In this document: in pieces, positions 55,564-64,000 of the stretch
How the letters are laid out: each line of letters starts with the position of its first letter
How positions within the stretch are numbered: position 1 is the stretch's first letter
Source of the DNA: Polaribacter aquimarinus
GTDB taxonomy: Bacteria; Bacteroidota; Bacteroidia; Flavobacteriales; Flavobacteriaceae
Reading direction: 5' to 3'
Assembly (NCBI RefSeq): GCF_003129485.1
Contig: NZ_QFFG01000005.1
Location: forward strand, 62,001 to 126,000
DNA: 64,000 bases
The notes under the pieces: generated by a model
What the model was told of the DNA's origin: nothing
Seen by the model: the letters and a program-made list of their open reading frames with translations, nothing else
Databases searched by the model: none
Position numbers and translations under genes: made by a program

Positions 55564-56472
55564 TTAAAAGCCGTAGCTTAAACCAAACAACCAAAAAGAT
55601 TGTAATTTGTTGTCAGCGGCAGCTAAAGCAACTCCTTGAGAATTGGCAGCTTCTTGTTGATTATCTCTTAATCCAAACTCGAAACCTAAACCAATTCCTT
55701 TCCATAATTTGTATCCAAAAGAGTTGGTCCAAGTCCAGTTAGATAAATCTCCATCTTTATAACTTTTAAACATCGAAAAATTAGATTTTACACTAATATT
55801 ATTATGTTTAGCGGTATAATCAGCAACTAGTTTTCCTCCAGGAGAAGAAGTAAATATAGAATTTCCTTTACTAAAAATGGTATTGTAATTGGCTGGATGT
55901 ATCACTACAACTAGTCTACTTGTTGGTGTCCATGTAAAACCTACACCAAAGTCTAAAAAACCTGGATTATTAAAGTTATCTATTAATGTAGTTCTGTATT
56001 CAGCTAAAGCAGAAAGTGCCCATTTTTTGTTTAATCTTTTACCATATAAAGACGTTAGCGTAAAAACATCTGTTGCAGTTTCAAAATTTTCGTCTCCAGT
56101 AACAGCTGGATTTTTATCGTCTAATTTTACCCAACCTAAATTTATACTTCCAGAGTTTCTCCAAAAGAATTTTTCTTCTATTAAATTTGCAAATGCATTT
56201 ACAGTAATACCAATATTACCAGCACTAACATCTGGTGAAGTTCTTGCATACCAATTATTAAAACCAGATAAACTAGCTCCAATTGTACCAAAAGCACCTT
56301 TTCTCCAACCCGGAAGAGCATTTATTTTTGCTTGTAAAGCATTAACTTCTCCTTGTAATTTAGCTATTTGAGCTTTTTTAGGAGCAATTTCCTTTTTTAA
56401 TTCATCAGCAGTTTGTGCAGTAGCTGAAAAACTGATACATACCAATAAAATTAAGATTGATAGTTTTTTCAT
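55564..56472 (-). CDS. DUF3078-family outer-membrane-type protein
   Basis: 302 residues. Signal peptide 1-19 (SATAQ), a short coiled coil at about 22-52 (ELKKEIAPKKAQIAKLQGEV), then a DUF3078 beta-barrel-like region (WRKGAFGTIGASLSGFNNW to the C-terminal FGLSYGF). The final aromatic residue suits outer-membrane assembly. The function is unknown. It is one of two adjacent DUF3078 genes. Confidence 0.88.
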   Translation of the reverse strand: MKKLSILILLVCISFSATAQTADELKKEIAPKKAQIAKLQGEVNALQAKINALPGWRKGAFGTIGASLSGFNNWYARTSPDVSAGNIGITVNAFANLIEEKFFWRNSGSINLGWVKLDDKNPAVTGDENFETATDVFTLTSLYGKRLNKKWALSALAEYRTTLIDNFNNPGFLDFGVGFTWTPTSRLVVVIHPANYNTIFSKGNSIFTSSPGGKLVADYTAKHNNISVKSNFSMFKSYKDGDLSNWTWTNSFGYKLWKGIGLGFEFGLRDNQQEAANSQGVALAAADNKLQSFWLFGLSYGF

Positions 56473-56537
56473 TTTTTATTTTATTTTTTGATTTAAACGT
56501 GCAAAAGTACACTTTTCTTCTTTAGACCTAAAAATAG

Positions 56538-57401
56538 TTAATAAGTCACTTTTTCATGGAAACTATAATTTACCCCCAATCCAAAAAGTTGTCTAAATTG
56601 AATTCTACTTGAGGCATCATCATCCATAATAGTATGAAAAGTCATTTGCATTTTGATATGCTTATTTACCTTAAAACGTATGTTAGTCTGATAGTCGATA
56701 TCAATATTACCTACTTTGGCTAAATAATCGGTATACATGGTAATAATATTTTCCATTTCAACATTCTCCATAATAACAAATTTGTAATATCCAGAAAGGT
56801 TAAAACCTAAAGCAAGAACAGAATTTTTTCCTTTCTCAACACCAAATTTTCCAGAAAAGAAATCATTCACAAAAGTAAATCTGGCAGTAGCTGGTGCAAT
56901 ATTAAAATTTAATTTATCAGATTTTTTCCATAACATTCCTGGTCCAAAAGTTAAATATGCAGGAGATAAAAATTCAGAAACTAACAGTTTAGGATCTTTT
57001 TTGTAATCATAACCTTTGGTGTATTGCGTCCTAAAATTTCCAATAAAAGATAAAAACCAATATTTACCGGTTTTTAAACCAAATAAAGTGTTGAATTCAA
57101 ATCTATCATCTGTTTTTCGATACCCCTTCTCGCTAATATGACTTATACCATAACCTGTAATAATTCTGCTATCCCAGTTTATGTTGTCTTTTTTGTAATT
57201 AAAATCATAATTAACGTTTATGTTTCCAGCAATAGTATTTTCACCACCAGAAGCCCAATTAGAGAACGATGATTGGTTAAAAAGAAATGCAAATCTTCCG
57301 TGAATCTTCCATTTAGGTTTGGGTGCATTTTTTTTCTTTTTACTTTGTGAGTAAGAAGTAAGAGAAAGTGCAATTAATAAAAGAATTACCCATTTTTTCA
57401 T
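56538..57401 (-). CDS. DUF3078-family outer-membrane-type protein
   Basis: 287 residues. Signal peptide 1-18 (TSYSQ), a basic SKKKKNAPKPKWK stretch, then DUF3078 strands (FNQSSFSNWASGGENTIAG, WFLSFIGNFRTQY). It lacks the coiled coil of its neighbour at 55564 but belongs to the same family. The function is unknown; the protein is probably in the outer membrane. Confidence 0.88.
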   Translation of the reverse strand: MKKWVILLLIALSLTSYSQSKKKKNAPKPKWKIHGRFAFLFNQSSFSNWASGGENTIAGNINVNYDFNYKKDNINWDSRIITGYGISHISEKGYRKTDDRFEFNTLFGLKTGKYWFLSFIGNFRTQYTKGYDYKKDPKLLVSEFLSPAYLTFGPGMLWKKSDKLNFNIAPATARFTFVNDFFSGKFGVEKGKNSVLALGFNLSGYYKFVIMENVEMENIITMYTDYLAKVGNIDIDYQTNIRFKVNKHIKMQMTFHTIMDDDASSRIQFRQLFGLGVNYSFHEKVTY

Positions 57402-57432
57402 TTTGAAAACCTACGATTCTAAATTAAAACTT

Positions 57433-57942
57433 TTATTTTTTTGATTTATATAGTGGCACCGTTGAGCAAGCTTCTCCAAACATAATAGATTTTACAATTG
57501 GTTGTAGTTTTTCTATTAAAAATGCATATGCCGAATTTGGAATTGCTTTGTCTGCACAACCTTTTATGATTACCGGCAAATTTGCAAAATCTTTAAAATC
57601 TAAAAAACTGATTAATTCTTGGTAGATAACTGTTTCTAAAATTTCTAAATCTCCAATGACTACTTTTTTTACGTAGGGAGTTAATTCTGATGCAATTAGC
57701 ATAAACGCCCAAGAAGGAATAATTGCATCAACAGAACAAGTAACAGCAACAAAAGAGTTTTTGTATTGAGACCAATTGTGATTTTTTACAGATGTTCTAA
57801 AATCAGTTTCTTTTAAAATGATTTCTTGAAACAACCAATCTTTTATATCAAACAAAACTCTTTTTCCTTCTGGATAGATTTCTTCTAAATCAAAAGTTTT
57901 TAGTTTGCTATTTGCAACTCTATTTATAATTTCTTCTGCCAT
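57433..57942 (-). CDS. DUF2480-family protein
   Basis: 169 residues. The family pattern EEIINRVANSKLKTFDLEEIYPEG opens the protein, with IIPSWAFMLIASEL, FANLPVIIKGCADKAIPNSAY and a final GEACSTVPLYKSK. DUF2480 genes in Bacteroidota usually sit beside sufE and the DUF59 gene, as here, which suggests a link to Fe-S assembly; the function is unproven. Confidence 0.9.
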   Translation of the reverse strand: MAEEIINRVANSKLKTFDLEEIYPEGKRVLFDIKDWLFQEIILKETDFRTSVKNHNWSQYKNSFVAVTCSVDAIIPSWAFMLIASELTPYVKKVVIGDLEILETVIYQELISFLDFKDFANLPVIIKGCADKAIPNSAYAFLIEKLQPIVKSIMFGEACSTVPLYKSKK

Positions 57943-57974
57943 TTATTAAGCTATTAAGTCATTGTGGTCAAAGT

Positions 57975-58025
57975 GAAATAATCTCTAGATATAGATTATT
58001 TCGTTGTTATTGCTCGCAATAACAA
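57975..58025. repeat. Double hairpin, REP-like
   Basis: GAAATAATCT/AGATTATTTC (57975-57984 with 57993-58002) and TTGTTATTGC/GCAATAACAA (58004-58013 with 58016-58025). The second stem resembles the core of GC-poor REP-type elements. It lies between the DUF2480 and DUF59 genes. Confidence 0.5.
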
Positions 58026-58027
58026 AT

Positions 58028-58348
58028 TTAAAGCATTCCTAATTCTAGTTTAGCTTCTTCACTCATCATTTCTTGTGTCCAAGTTGGGTCGAAAGTAATT
58101 TCTACTTCGCACTCATTTATCTCTTTTAAAGTTTTTACTTTGTCTTCGACTTCAACTGGTAATGTCTCTGCTACAGGGCAATTAGGTGATGTTAATGTCA
58201 TTAATATTTTTGCATTGTTTTCATCAGATACAAAAACATCATAAATTAAACCTAATTCATAAATATCTACTGGAATTTCTGGGTCAAAAATTGTTTTTAA
58301 AACGCGTACAATTTTATCTCCAATCTCTTCTAATTCTTTATCTGTCAT
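58028..58348 (-). CDS. DUF59/MIP18-family Fe-S assembly protein
   Basis: 106 residues, a single DUF59 domain. The conserved DPEIPVDIYELGLIYDV and LTSPNCPVAETLP (with the invariant Cys) are present. Members such as SufT mature Fe-S proteins. The neighbouring sufE supports this role. It is 11 nt after the sufE stop on the minus strand. Confidence 0.92.
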   Translation of the reverse strand: MTDKELEEIGDKIVRVLKTIFDPEIPVDIYELGLIYDVFVSDENNAKILMTLTSPNCPVAETLPVEVEDKVKTLKEINECEVEITFDPTWTQEMMSEEAKLELGML

Positions 58349-58359
58349 CTTTAAAAATC

Positions 58360-58785
58360 TTAGTTAGGTAATTTAGTTTGTTGTGCAATTGCGTACATTT
58401 TAATATGTTTAATCATAGAAACTAGTCCATTTGCCCTGGTTGGAGATAAATGTTCTTTTAAACCAATTTTATCTATAAAATCATTATTTGCAGTTAAAAT
58501 ATCTGCTGGTTTTTGATTCGAATACACACGCAATAACAATGCCACAATTCCTTTAGTTAAAATTGCATCGCTATCTGCAGAATACTTTATTGTTTCTCCT
58601 TCTAATTCTGAATATAACCAAACTTTTGATTGACAGCCTTTTATTAAATTTTCATCCAATTTGTTTTTGTTGTCAATTATTGGTAAAGATTTTCCTAATT
58701 CTATAATATACTCATAGCGTTCCATCCAGTCATCAAACATCGAAAACTCATCAATAATTTCTTCTTGTATTTCTTTGATAGTCAT
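58360..58785 (-). CDS. sufE: Cysteine desulfurase sulfur acceptor SufE
   Basis: 141 residues. The catalytic Cys51 is in KGCQSKVWL, the loop that accepts persulfide sulfur from SufS. The C-terminal LSPTRANGLVSMIKHIK is also typical. It acts in Fe-S cluster assembly, followed by the DUF59 gene. Confidence 0.95.
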   Translation of the reverse strand: MTIKEIQEEIIDEFSMFDDWMERYEYIIELGKSLPIIDNKNKLDENLIKGCQSKVWLYSELEGETIKYSADSDAILTKGIVALLLRVYSNQKPADILTANNDFIDKIGLKEHLSPTRANGLVSMIKHIKMYAIAQQTKLPN

Positions 58786-58859
58786 TTTTAAAACTTATTT
58801 TTGCGCTTTATAATAGCTTTTTGCAATTATTATGCAAAATTAGGGATTAAATTTAAGAA

Positions 58860-59786
58860 ATGAGCAAATTATTAGCAGTTGGTACAGTAGCATTTGATGC
58901 CATTGAAACACCTTTTGGAAAAACGGATAAAATATTAGGGGGGTCTGGAACTTTTGTAGGTTTGGCGGCTTCTCAATTTGGTGTAGAAACAGGTATTGTT
59001 TCTGTTGTTGGAGGAGATTTTCCGGATTCGTATTTAAAAATGATGAACTCTAAAGGAATAAATACTGATGGAATAGAAGTAGATAAAAACGGAAAAACAT
59101 TTTTCTGGAGTGGAAAATATCATAACGATATGAACTCTCGTGATACTTTAGTTACAGAATTAAATGTATTGGAGACTTTTACTCCTGTTGTTCCAGAGAG
59201 TTTCAAAAATGCAGGAATTGTAATGTTGGGTAATTTACACCCGTTAACTCAAGCATCTGTTTTAGATCAAATGAATGAAAGGCCCAAATTAGTAGTTTTA
59301 GATACGATGAATTTTTGGATGGATATTGCTTTAGCAGATTTACATGCTGTTTTAAAAAGAGTAGATGTTATTACCATTAATGATGAAGAAGCGCGCCAAT
59401 TATCTGGTGAGTATTCTTTGGTGAATGCAGCAAAGAAAATTCATGAAATGGGACCTAAATATGTGGTGATTAAAAAAGGAGAACATGGAGCATTATTGTT
59501 TCATGAAGGGAATATGTTTTATGCACCAGCATTACCATTAGCAGAAGTTTTTGACCCAACAGGAGCAGGAGATACCTTTGCAGGAGGTTTCTGTGGTTAC
59601 CTGGCAAAAACAGAAGATATCTCTTTTGAGAATATGAAAAATGCTATTATTTATGGATCTAATTTAGCTTCATTTTGCGTAGAGAAATTTGGTACAGAGC
59701 GAATGCAAGAGCTTACAGCAGACGAAGTTGAAGCACGTTTACAAGCTTTTAAAGAATTAACACAATTTGACATAAAAATGTCTTAA
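58860..59786 (+). CDS. PfkB-family sugar kinase
   Basis: 308 residues. GGSGTFVGLAASQFG near residue 27 and the catalytic DPTGAGDTFAGGF near 235 are PfkB motifs, with Asp as base. The substrate cannot be read from the sequence; ribokinase or adenosine-kinase types are possible. It is followed by a terminator and a PurF-like gene, which hints weakly at nucleoside metabolism. Confidence 0.88.
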   Translation: MSKLLAVGTVAFDAIETPFGKTDKILGGSGTFVGLAASQFGVETGIVSVVGGDFPDSYLKMMNSKGINTDGIEVDKNGKTFFWSGKYHNDMNSRDTLVTELNVLETFTPVVPESFKNAGIVMLGNLHPLTQASVLDQMNERPKLVVLDTMNFWMDIALADLHAVLKRVDVITINDEEARQLSGEYSLVNAAKKIHEMGPKYVVIKKGEHGALLFHEGNMFYAPALPLAEVFDPTGAGDTFAGGFCGYLAKTEDISFENMKNAIIYGSNLASFCVEKFGTERMQELTADEVEARLQAFKELTQFDIKMS

Positions 59787-59790
59787 TTTT

Positions 59791-59820
59791 AATCCGCGGT
59801 TTTTTGCTGCGGATTTTTTT
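59791..59820 (+). terminator. Terminator of the PfkB kinase gene
   Basis: AATCCGC (59791-59797) and GCGGATT (59809-59815) pair, followed by a T-run. Confidence 0.8.
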
Positions 59821-59854
59821 ATTACAACAACACAACAAAAACGACTAAATACTA

Positions 59855-61753
59855 ATGAGTGACGCTATTAAACATGAATGTGGAATTGCACTTGTTCGAT
59901 TAAAAAAACCTTTACAATTCTATAAAGATAAATACGGATCTGCTTTTTATGGAATCAATAAAATGTATTTATTGATGGAAAAACAGCACAATCGTGGTCA
60001 AGATGGAGCTGGTTTTGCAAGTGTAAAATTTAATGTTGAACCCGGAACAAGATATGTTAGTAGAATTCGTTCTAATAAATCGCAACCCATTCAAGATATT
60101 TTTGCGCAAATTAATGAACGTTTAAATGGTGTTTTTGAATTAAATCCAGATAAAAAAAATGATGTAAAATGGCAAGAAGAAAACATGCCATACATAGGAA
60201 ACTTGTTTTTAGGTCATGTACGTTATGGTACTTTTGGAAAAAACAGTATAGAGAGTGTACATCCTTTTTTACGTCAAAGTAATTGGAAACATCAAAATTT
60301 AATAGTTGCAGGTAATTTTAATATGACCAATTCCAATCAAATGTTACAAGAATTGGTTGAGTTAGGTCAGCATCCGAAAGAGTTTACAGACACTGTAACT
60401 GTAATGGAAAAAATCGGACACTTTTTAGAAGATGAAGTAGCTAAACTATATCAAAAAGCAAAGAAAAAAGGATTTAATAAAAGAGATGCATCGCCTTATA
60501 TAGAAGAAAATCTTAGTTTAAAAAAGGTCTTAAAAAGATCTTCTAAAAATTGGGATGGAGGTTATGCTATGGCAGGTTTAGTAGGTCATGGAGATGCGTT
60601 TGTTTTAAGAGATCCTAACGGAATTCGACCAACATTTTTTTATGAAGATGAAGAAGTTGTTGTTGTTGCATCTGAAAGACCTGTGATTCAAACAGTTTTT
60701 AATGTTTCTATCGAAGAAGTTAAAGAGTTAGAAAGAGGGCACGCTTTAATTATTAAGAAAAGTGGAAAAACATCTATTAAATTAGTAAACGAACCTCAAG
60801 AAAAATTATCCTGTTCTTTTGAGCGAATTTATTTCTCAAGAGGTAGTGATGCAGGGATTTATGAAGAACGTAAAAATTTAGGAAAATATGTGTTTCCTCA
60901 AATTTTAAAATCGATAAATTCTGATATTTCTAACACAGTGTTTTCTTACATCCCAAATACTGCTGAAACTTCGTTTTATGGAATGACAGAAGCTGCTGAA
61001 GATGTTTTAAATGAACAAAAAACAGCTCAAATTTTATCAGGAGGAAAATCATTATCAGCTCAAAGAGTTACAGAAATATTATCCGAAAGACCTCGTTTTG
61101 AAAAAATAGCAATTAAAGACGCAAAACTAAGAACTTTTATTGCTGATGATAACAGTAGAGATGATTTGGTAGAACACGTTTACGATATAACTTATGGTGT
61201 TGTGAAACCTACTGATAACTTAGTAATTATTGATGATAGTATTGTTCGTGGAACGACGCTAAAGAAAAGTATCATTAGAATTTTAAATCGATTAAATCCT
61301 AAAAAAATAGTTGTTGTTTCTTCTGCGCCTCAAATTCGTTATCCAGATTGTTACGGAATTGATATGGCAAGAATTGATGCTTTTATTGCTTTTAAGGCAG
61401 CAATTGAGTTATTAAAAGAGACCAATCAATATCATCTTGTAGAAGAAGTATACAAACAATGTAAAGAACAACAATCTAAAGAAGATATTGAGATTGTAAA
61501 TTATGTAAAAGGTATTTATAGTCCGTTTTCTGCTGAACAAATTTCGGATAAAATTGCCCAAATGCTTAAAACAGATGATATTGATGCAGAAGTTGAAGTA
61601 ATTTATCAGTCTATAGAAGGATTACATAAAGCATGTCCCAATAACTTAGGAGATTGGTATTTTACTGGAAACTATCCTACCCCTGGAGGACGTAGGGTTG
61701 TAAATCAGGCATTTATCAACTTTTATGAAGGAAATGACAAAAGAGCTTATTAA
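59855..61753 (+). CDS. Amidophosphoribosyltransferase-like protein (PurF homologue)
   Basis: 632 residues, longer than standard PurF (about 500). The short propeptide ends before Cys9 (HECGIAL), the likely N-terminal nucleophile after processing. A glutamine amidotransferase domain at about 9-290 has HNRGQDGAG and GHVRYGTFG. A phosphoribosyltransferase domain follows, with LVIIDDSIVRGTTL as PRPP site. It probably makes phosphoribosylamine or a related product; Bacteroidota often carry this long variant beside a standard purF. Confidence 0.9.
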   Translation: MSDAIKHECGIALVRLKKPLQFYKDKYGSAFYGINKMYLLMEKQHNRGQDGAGFASVKFNVEPGTRYVSRIRSNKSQPIQDIFAQINERLNGVFELNPDKKNDVKWQEENMPYIGNLFLGHVRYGTFGKNSIESVHPFLRQSNWKHQNLIVAGNFNMTNSNQMLQELVELGQHPKEFTDTVTVMEKIGHFLEDEVAKLYQKAKKKGFNKRDASPYIEENLSLKKVLKRSSKNWDGGYAMAGLVGHGDAFVLRDPNGIRPTFFYEDEEVVVVASERPVIQTVFNVSIEEVKELERGHALIIKKSGKTSIKLVNEPQEKLSCSFERIYFSRGSDAGIYEERKNLGKYVFPQILKSINSDISNTVFSYIPNTAETSFYGMTEAAEDVLNEQKTAQILSGGKSLSAQRVTEILSERPRFEKIAIKDAKLRTFIADDNSRDDLVEHVYDITYGVVKPTDNLVIIDDSIVRGTTLKKSIIRILNRLNPKKIVVVSSAPQIRYPDCYGIDMARIDAFIAFKAAIELLKETNQYHLVEEVYKQCKEQQSKEDIEIVNYVKGIYSPFSAEQISDKIAQMLKTDDIDAEVEVIYQSIEGLHKACPNNLGDWYFTGNYPTPGGRRVVNQAFINFYEGNDKRAY

Positions 61754-61768
61754 TAAGCTCTTTTTTTT
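61741..61768 (+). terminator. Terminator overlapping the PurF-like stop codon
   Basis: AAGAGCTTA and TAAGCTCTT around the TAA stop (61751-61753), followed by a T-run. Confidence 0.75.
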
Positions 61769-61779
61769 ATCTTTAGCAA

Positions 61780-63651
61780 ATGAGATTTTGTTTGCGAATT
61801 TTATTCTTTTTTCTAATTGGAATACAATTTTACGCTCAAAATTCTAAAATTGATTATTTTAAAATTGTTAATGATAAATCTACAATTGATAAGCAATATG
61901 TTTTTAGTGAGAAAACATTTTCAGCAGACATTAATTTTGTTTTAAAAAATGATTCTGTCTTTAAACCGTTTTTTAAACCATTTGTAAATTTAGGAATTTA
62001 TAATAAACGTCATTGGCTTAAAATACCACTTTACAACAATTCTGATATTACAAATTTTGTGTACGAATTTAACCAAACTAACATAGATTCGTTAAGTTTA
62101 TATTTGGTTAAAAAAAAGAAAGTTATAAGGCAATTTAAAGAAAAAGGGCTTTATTTCCATAAGAATAATACACCTGCCTTTTTACAAAATAGATATGCTT
62201 ATGTATACGATATAAATATTCCAAAACAAGACTCTATTGTTTTATATGTAAAGGCAAATGTATTTGATGATTCTTTTAAAACGATGAACGTTTTATGGAG
62301 CAAAGACAATTATAAAAATAGAGAAAGAGAAATAAAAATACGATCTACATACTTAGTCGTTTTCTTGGGTATCGTTTTTTTAATCATCTTACTTTCTTTA
62401 GCAATGCTCTTTTTTACAAAGCAAAAATTATATTTTTATTACATAGGATTTCTTTTTGTTGTTTTTTTGCAAATAACTGGAGTTAGATATTTTATTTCCC
62501 CTATTCTTATTGAGAATACATTGTTTTTTGGTAACAATTTCGAAGAAATGTTAGGCTTTTTGGTTATTTTTTTTGTAATGCATTACACTGATAATTTTTT
62601 GAATTTAAAAGAGTATTATCCAAAAGTTTCTAAGGCTACAAAATATGGAGCTAATTTTTCATTACTAATATTTTTTTTAGCATTATTCTTAAGAAAATAT
62701 GAATGGTTTTATTCCTTTTCTTATGTTTTTTCAAAACTATTTCTACTTATTATAAGTGTAACATTATACTTTTTTGCGTACAAATTAGCTCGTAAAAAAA
62801 AGTTAATGGGTTATTATTTCTTAATTGCGTATGCACCATTAATGTTGTTTATGGGGCATTTTATTCTGACAGCAATGAAACTTACAAATTCTTATAATCC
62901 TTTAGAATGGGAAGTTGTTATTTTTATAGAAATTATTGTATTAACAATTGCCATGGCACATAGGTATTATTTAATGATGAAACAGAACTCTGATTATCAA
63001 AAAGCTATCATTAAAGAACAAGAAAGAGGAATACAGGCCATGATTGAAGCCCAAGAAAAAGAAAGAAGTAGAATTGCAAGAGAGTTACACGATGGTGTTG
63101 TGCAACAAATAGGAAGTGTTATTTTAAAATCGAGGAGCATACTTGCTAAAATGAATCTGTTAGATACCAAAGAATCTCGAGAAATGTTAGAAATGTTAGA
63201 AAATTCCAATCAAGATTTAAGAACTATTTCGCATCAGATGATGCCAAGAGCTTTAAAAGAATTGGGAATTGTATCTGCTTTAAATGATTTATTAGAGAAT
63301 AGCTTAGGATATTCAAAAATAAACTACAGTTTAGAACACTTTAATATTAAAGAAAGGCTCCCCAAAAAAATAGAAATAACAATTTATAGAATTGTTCAAG
63401 AACTCATCAATAATATTATAAAGCATAGCAAAGCATCAGAAGTAAGTATTCAAATTTTTAATACTAATAATACAATTATATTAATCGTAGAAGATAATGG
63501 GGTAGGTTTCGATAAAAAAATAAGTATAAATGGAATTGGTTTGTTGAATATATCTAGTAGATTAGACATGGTAAATGGTGATGTAAATTTTGAACCAAGC
63601 CCTAAAAGTGGTACTTTAGTTACTATTAAAATCCCCTTAATTAATTCATAA
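61780..63651 (+). CDS. 7TM-DISM sensor histidine kinase (NarX/HisKA_3 type)
   Basis: 623 residues. Signal-like N-terminus 1-20, an extracellular 7TMR-DISMED2-like domain (about 25-180), seven transmembrane helices (about 190-395), then a HisKA_3 dimerisation domain with ERSRIARELHDGVVQQ (His437) and a HATPase with NNIIKHSKASEV and DNGVGFD. Such kinases normally phosphorylate NarL/LuxR-type regulators; no such regulator gene is visible before the window ends. The signal sensed is unknown. Confidence 0.9.
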   Translation: MRFCLRILFFFLIGIQFYAQNSKIDYFKIVNDKSTIDKQYVFSEKTFSADINFVLKNDSVFKPFFKPFVNLGIYNKRHWLKIPLYNNSDITNFVYEFNQTNIDSLSLYLVKKKKVIRQFKEKGLYFHKNNTPAFLQNRYAYVYDINIPKQDSIVLYVKANVFDDSFKTMNVLWSKDNYKNREREIKIRSTYLVVFLGIVFLIILLSLAMLFFTKQKLYFYYIGFLFVVFLQITGVRYFISPILIENTLFFGNNFEEMLGFLVIFFVMHYTDNFLNLKEYYPKVSKATKYGANFSLLIFFLALFLRKYEWFYSFSYVFSKLFLLIISVTLYFFAYKLARKKKLMGYYFLIAYAPLMLFMGHFILTAMKLTNSYNPLEWEVVIFIEIIVLTIAMAHRYYLMMKQNSDYQKAIIKEQERGIQAMIEAQEKERSRIARELHDGVVQQIGSVILKSRSILAKMNLLDTKESREMLEMLENSNQDLRTISHQMMPRALKELGIVSALNDLLENSLGYSKINYSLEHFNIKERLPKKIEITIYRIVQELINNIIKHSKASEVSIQIFNTNNTIILIVEDNGVGFDKKISINGIGLLNISSRLDMVNGDVNFEPSPKSGTLVTIKIPLINS

Positions 63652-63666
63652 TTCAATTTTAAGTTG

Positions 63667-64000
63667 ATGAAATTCTTTTTAAGGGTAATATTCTTTTTAT
63701 TTATTTCCACAAGTTTAGTTGCACAAGACTCTTCTTCAAGAATAGAGTCAGGTATACCTAAAACGACAATTTTTTTGCCTAATGATTATGGAGGTGAAGC
63801 TCAAAATTTTGATTTTATTCAAGATGATAAAGGAGTACTTTATATAGCTAATACTGTTGGTTTTTTAGAGTTTAATGGTACAAGTTGGCGAAATTTCAAA
63901 CCAGATAATGACGGTGTCCCGGTTAGTTTTTTAAAAGATACTAAAGGGAGAATTTTTACAGGAGGTACTGGTTTTATAGGTTTTTTAGAGAAAAATAATT
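63667..64000 (+). CDS. Two-component-regulator propeller-type sensor, 3' end beyond window
   Basis: The first 111 residues are visible from ATG 63667. Signal peptide 1-20 (TSLVAQ), then the start of a propeller (NFDFIQDDKGVLYIANTVG, SWRNFK, DTKGRIFTGGTGFIG). The full protein is probably a large propeller protein with a Y_Y_Y domain and either a kinase or LuxR-type output. It lies 15 nt after the kinase gene, so the two may form one signalling unit. Confidence 0.8.
   Translation, partial: MKFFLRVIFFLFISTSLVAQDSSSRIESGIPKTTIFLPNDYGGEAQNFDFIQDDKGVLYIANTVGFLEFNGTSWRNFKPDNDGVPVSFLKDTKGRIFTGGTGFIGFLEKNN

Noticed and set aside
55889..56371. 160-codon plus-strand frame opposite the DUF3078 gene
   Set aside because: The minus-strand protein has a signal peptide and known family motifs; the opposite frame is a shadow with no recognisable features.

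Overview
The window looks like the chromosome of a marine, AT-rich member of the Flavobacteriaceae (Bacteroidota), close in style to Polaribacter or Tenacibaculum. The signs are a SusC/SusD pair, C-terminal type IX secretion (T9SS) sorting domains, lipoproteins with short SC/SS-type lipoboxes, promoters with the Bacteroidota -7 element TAnnTTTG, and typical single-copy genes (odhA/odhB, recJ, rsmI, aspS, hflX, sufE, two DUF3078 genes, DUF2480). The genus is an inference.

Region 1 (1-2917, minus strand): most of a hybrid two-component sensor that runs off the left edge. Region 2 (3155-30152, plus strand): an alginate polysaccharide utilisation locus. It codes for three PL7 lyases, two PL6 lyases, one PL17 oligo-alginate lyase, a putative further lyase with a T9SS domain, an unknown T9SS protein, a KdgF-like cupin, SusC, SusD and a PKD-domain surface lipoprotein. 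It also has a FadR-type GntR regulator, an ExuT-like MFS transporter, two SDR reductases and KdgK. A gluconokinase/6-phosphogluconate dehydrogenase fusion and an Nramp-fold transporter without the usual metal ligands are unexpected passengers. Four promoters carry the same arrangement: the -7 box overlaps the first of 2 to 4 copies of the 12-bp palindrome TTGGTAAACCAA, repeated exactly every 13 bp. This resembles operators of UxuR/ExuR-type FadR-family regulators, so the local GntR protein is the likely repressor.

Expected flow: secreted and surface PL7/PL6 enzymes cut alginate; SusCD imports oligomers; PL17 releases unsaturated monomers; KdgF helps convert them to DEH; the SDRs reduce DEH to KDG; KdgK makes KDPG. 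No KDPG aldolase gene is present in the window.

Region 3 (30153-39465): terminators and tRNA-Asn, then odhA-odhB, then a lipoprotein gene flanked by a 42-bp duplication of the odhB 3' end, a PIF1-like helicase and a VOC protein. A structured repeat lies between odhA and odhB, with an inverted relative at 36229-36297. Region 4 (39466-63651): housekeeping genes in short operons on both strands (recJ, an OsmC protein, an AhpD-like protein, a uracil-DNA glycosylase, rsmI, aspS, a CLC protein, a glycerophosphodiesterase, hflX, a CNNM-type protein, DUF3078 twice, suf-related genes, a PfkB kinase, a PurF-like protein and a sensor kinase), with small REP-like palindromes between genes. The right edge cuts a propeller-type sensor gene. 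All calls come from reading the sequence; no database search was run.
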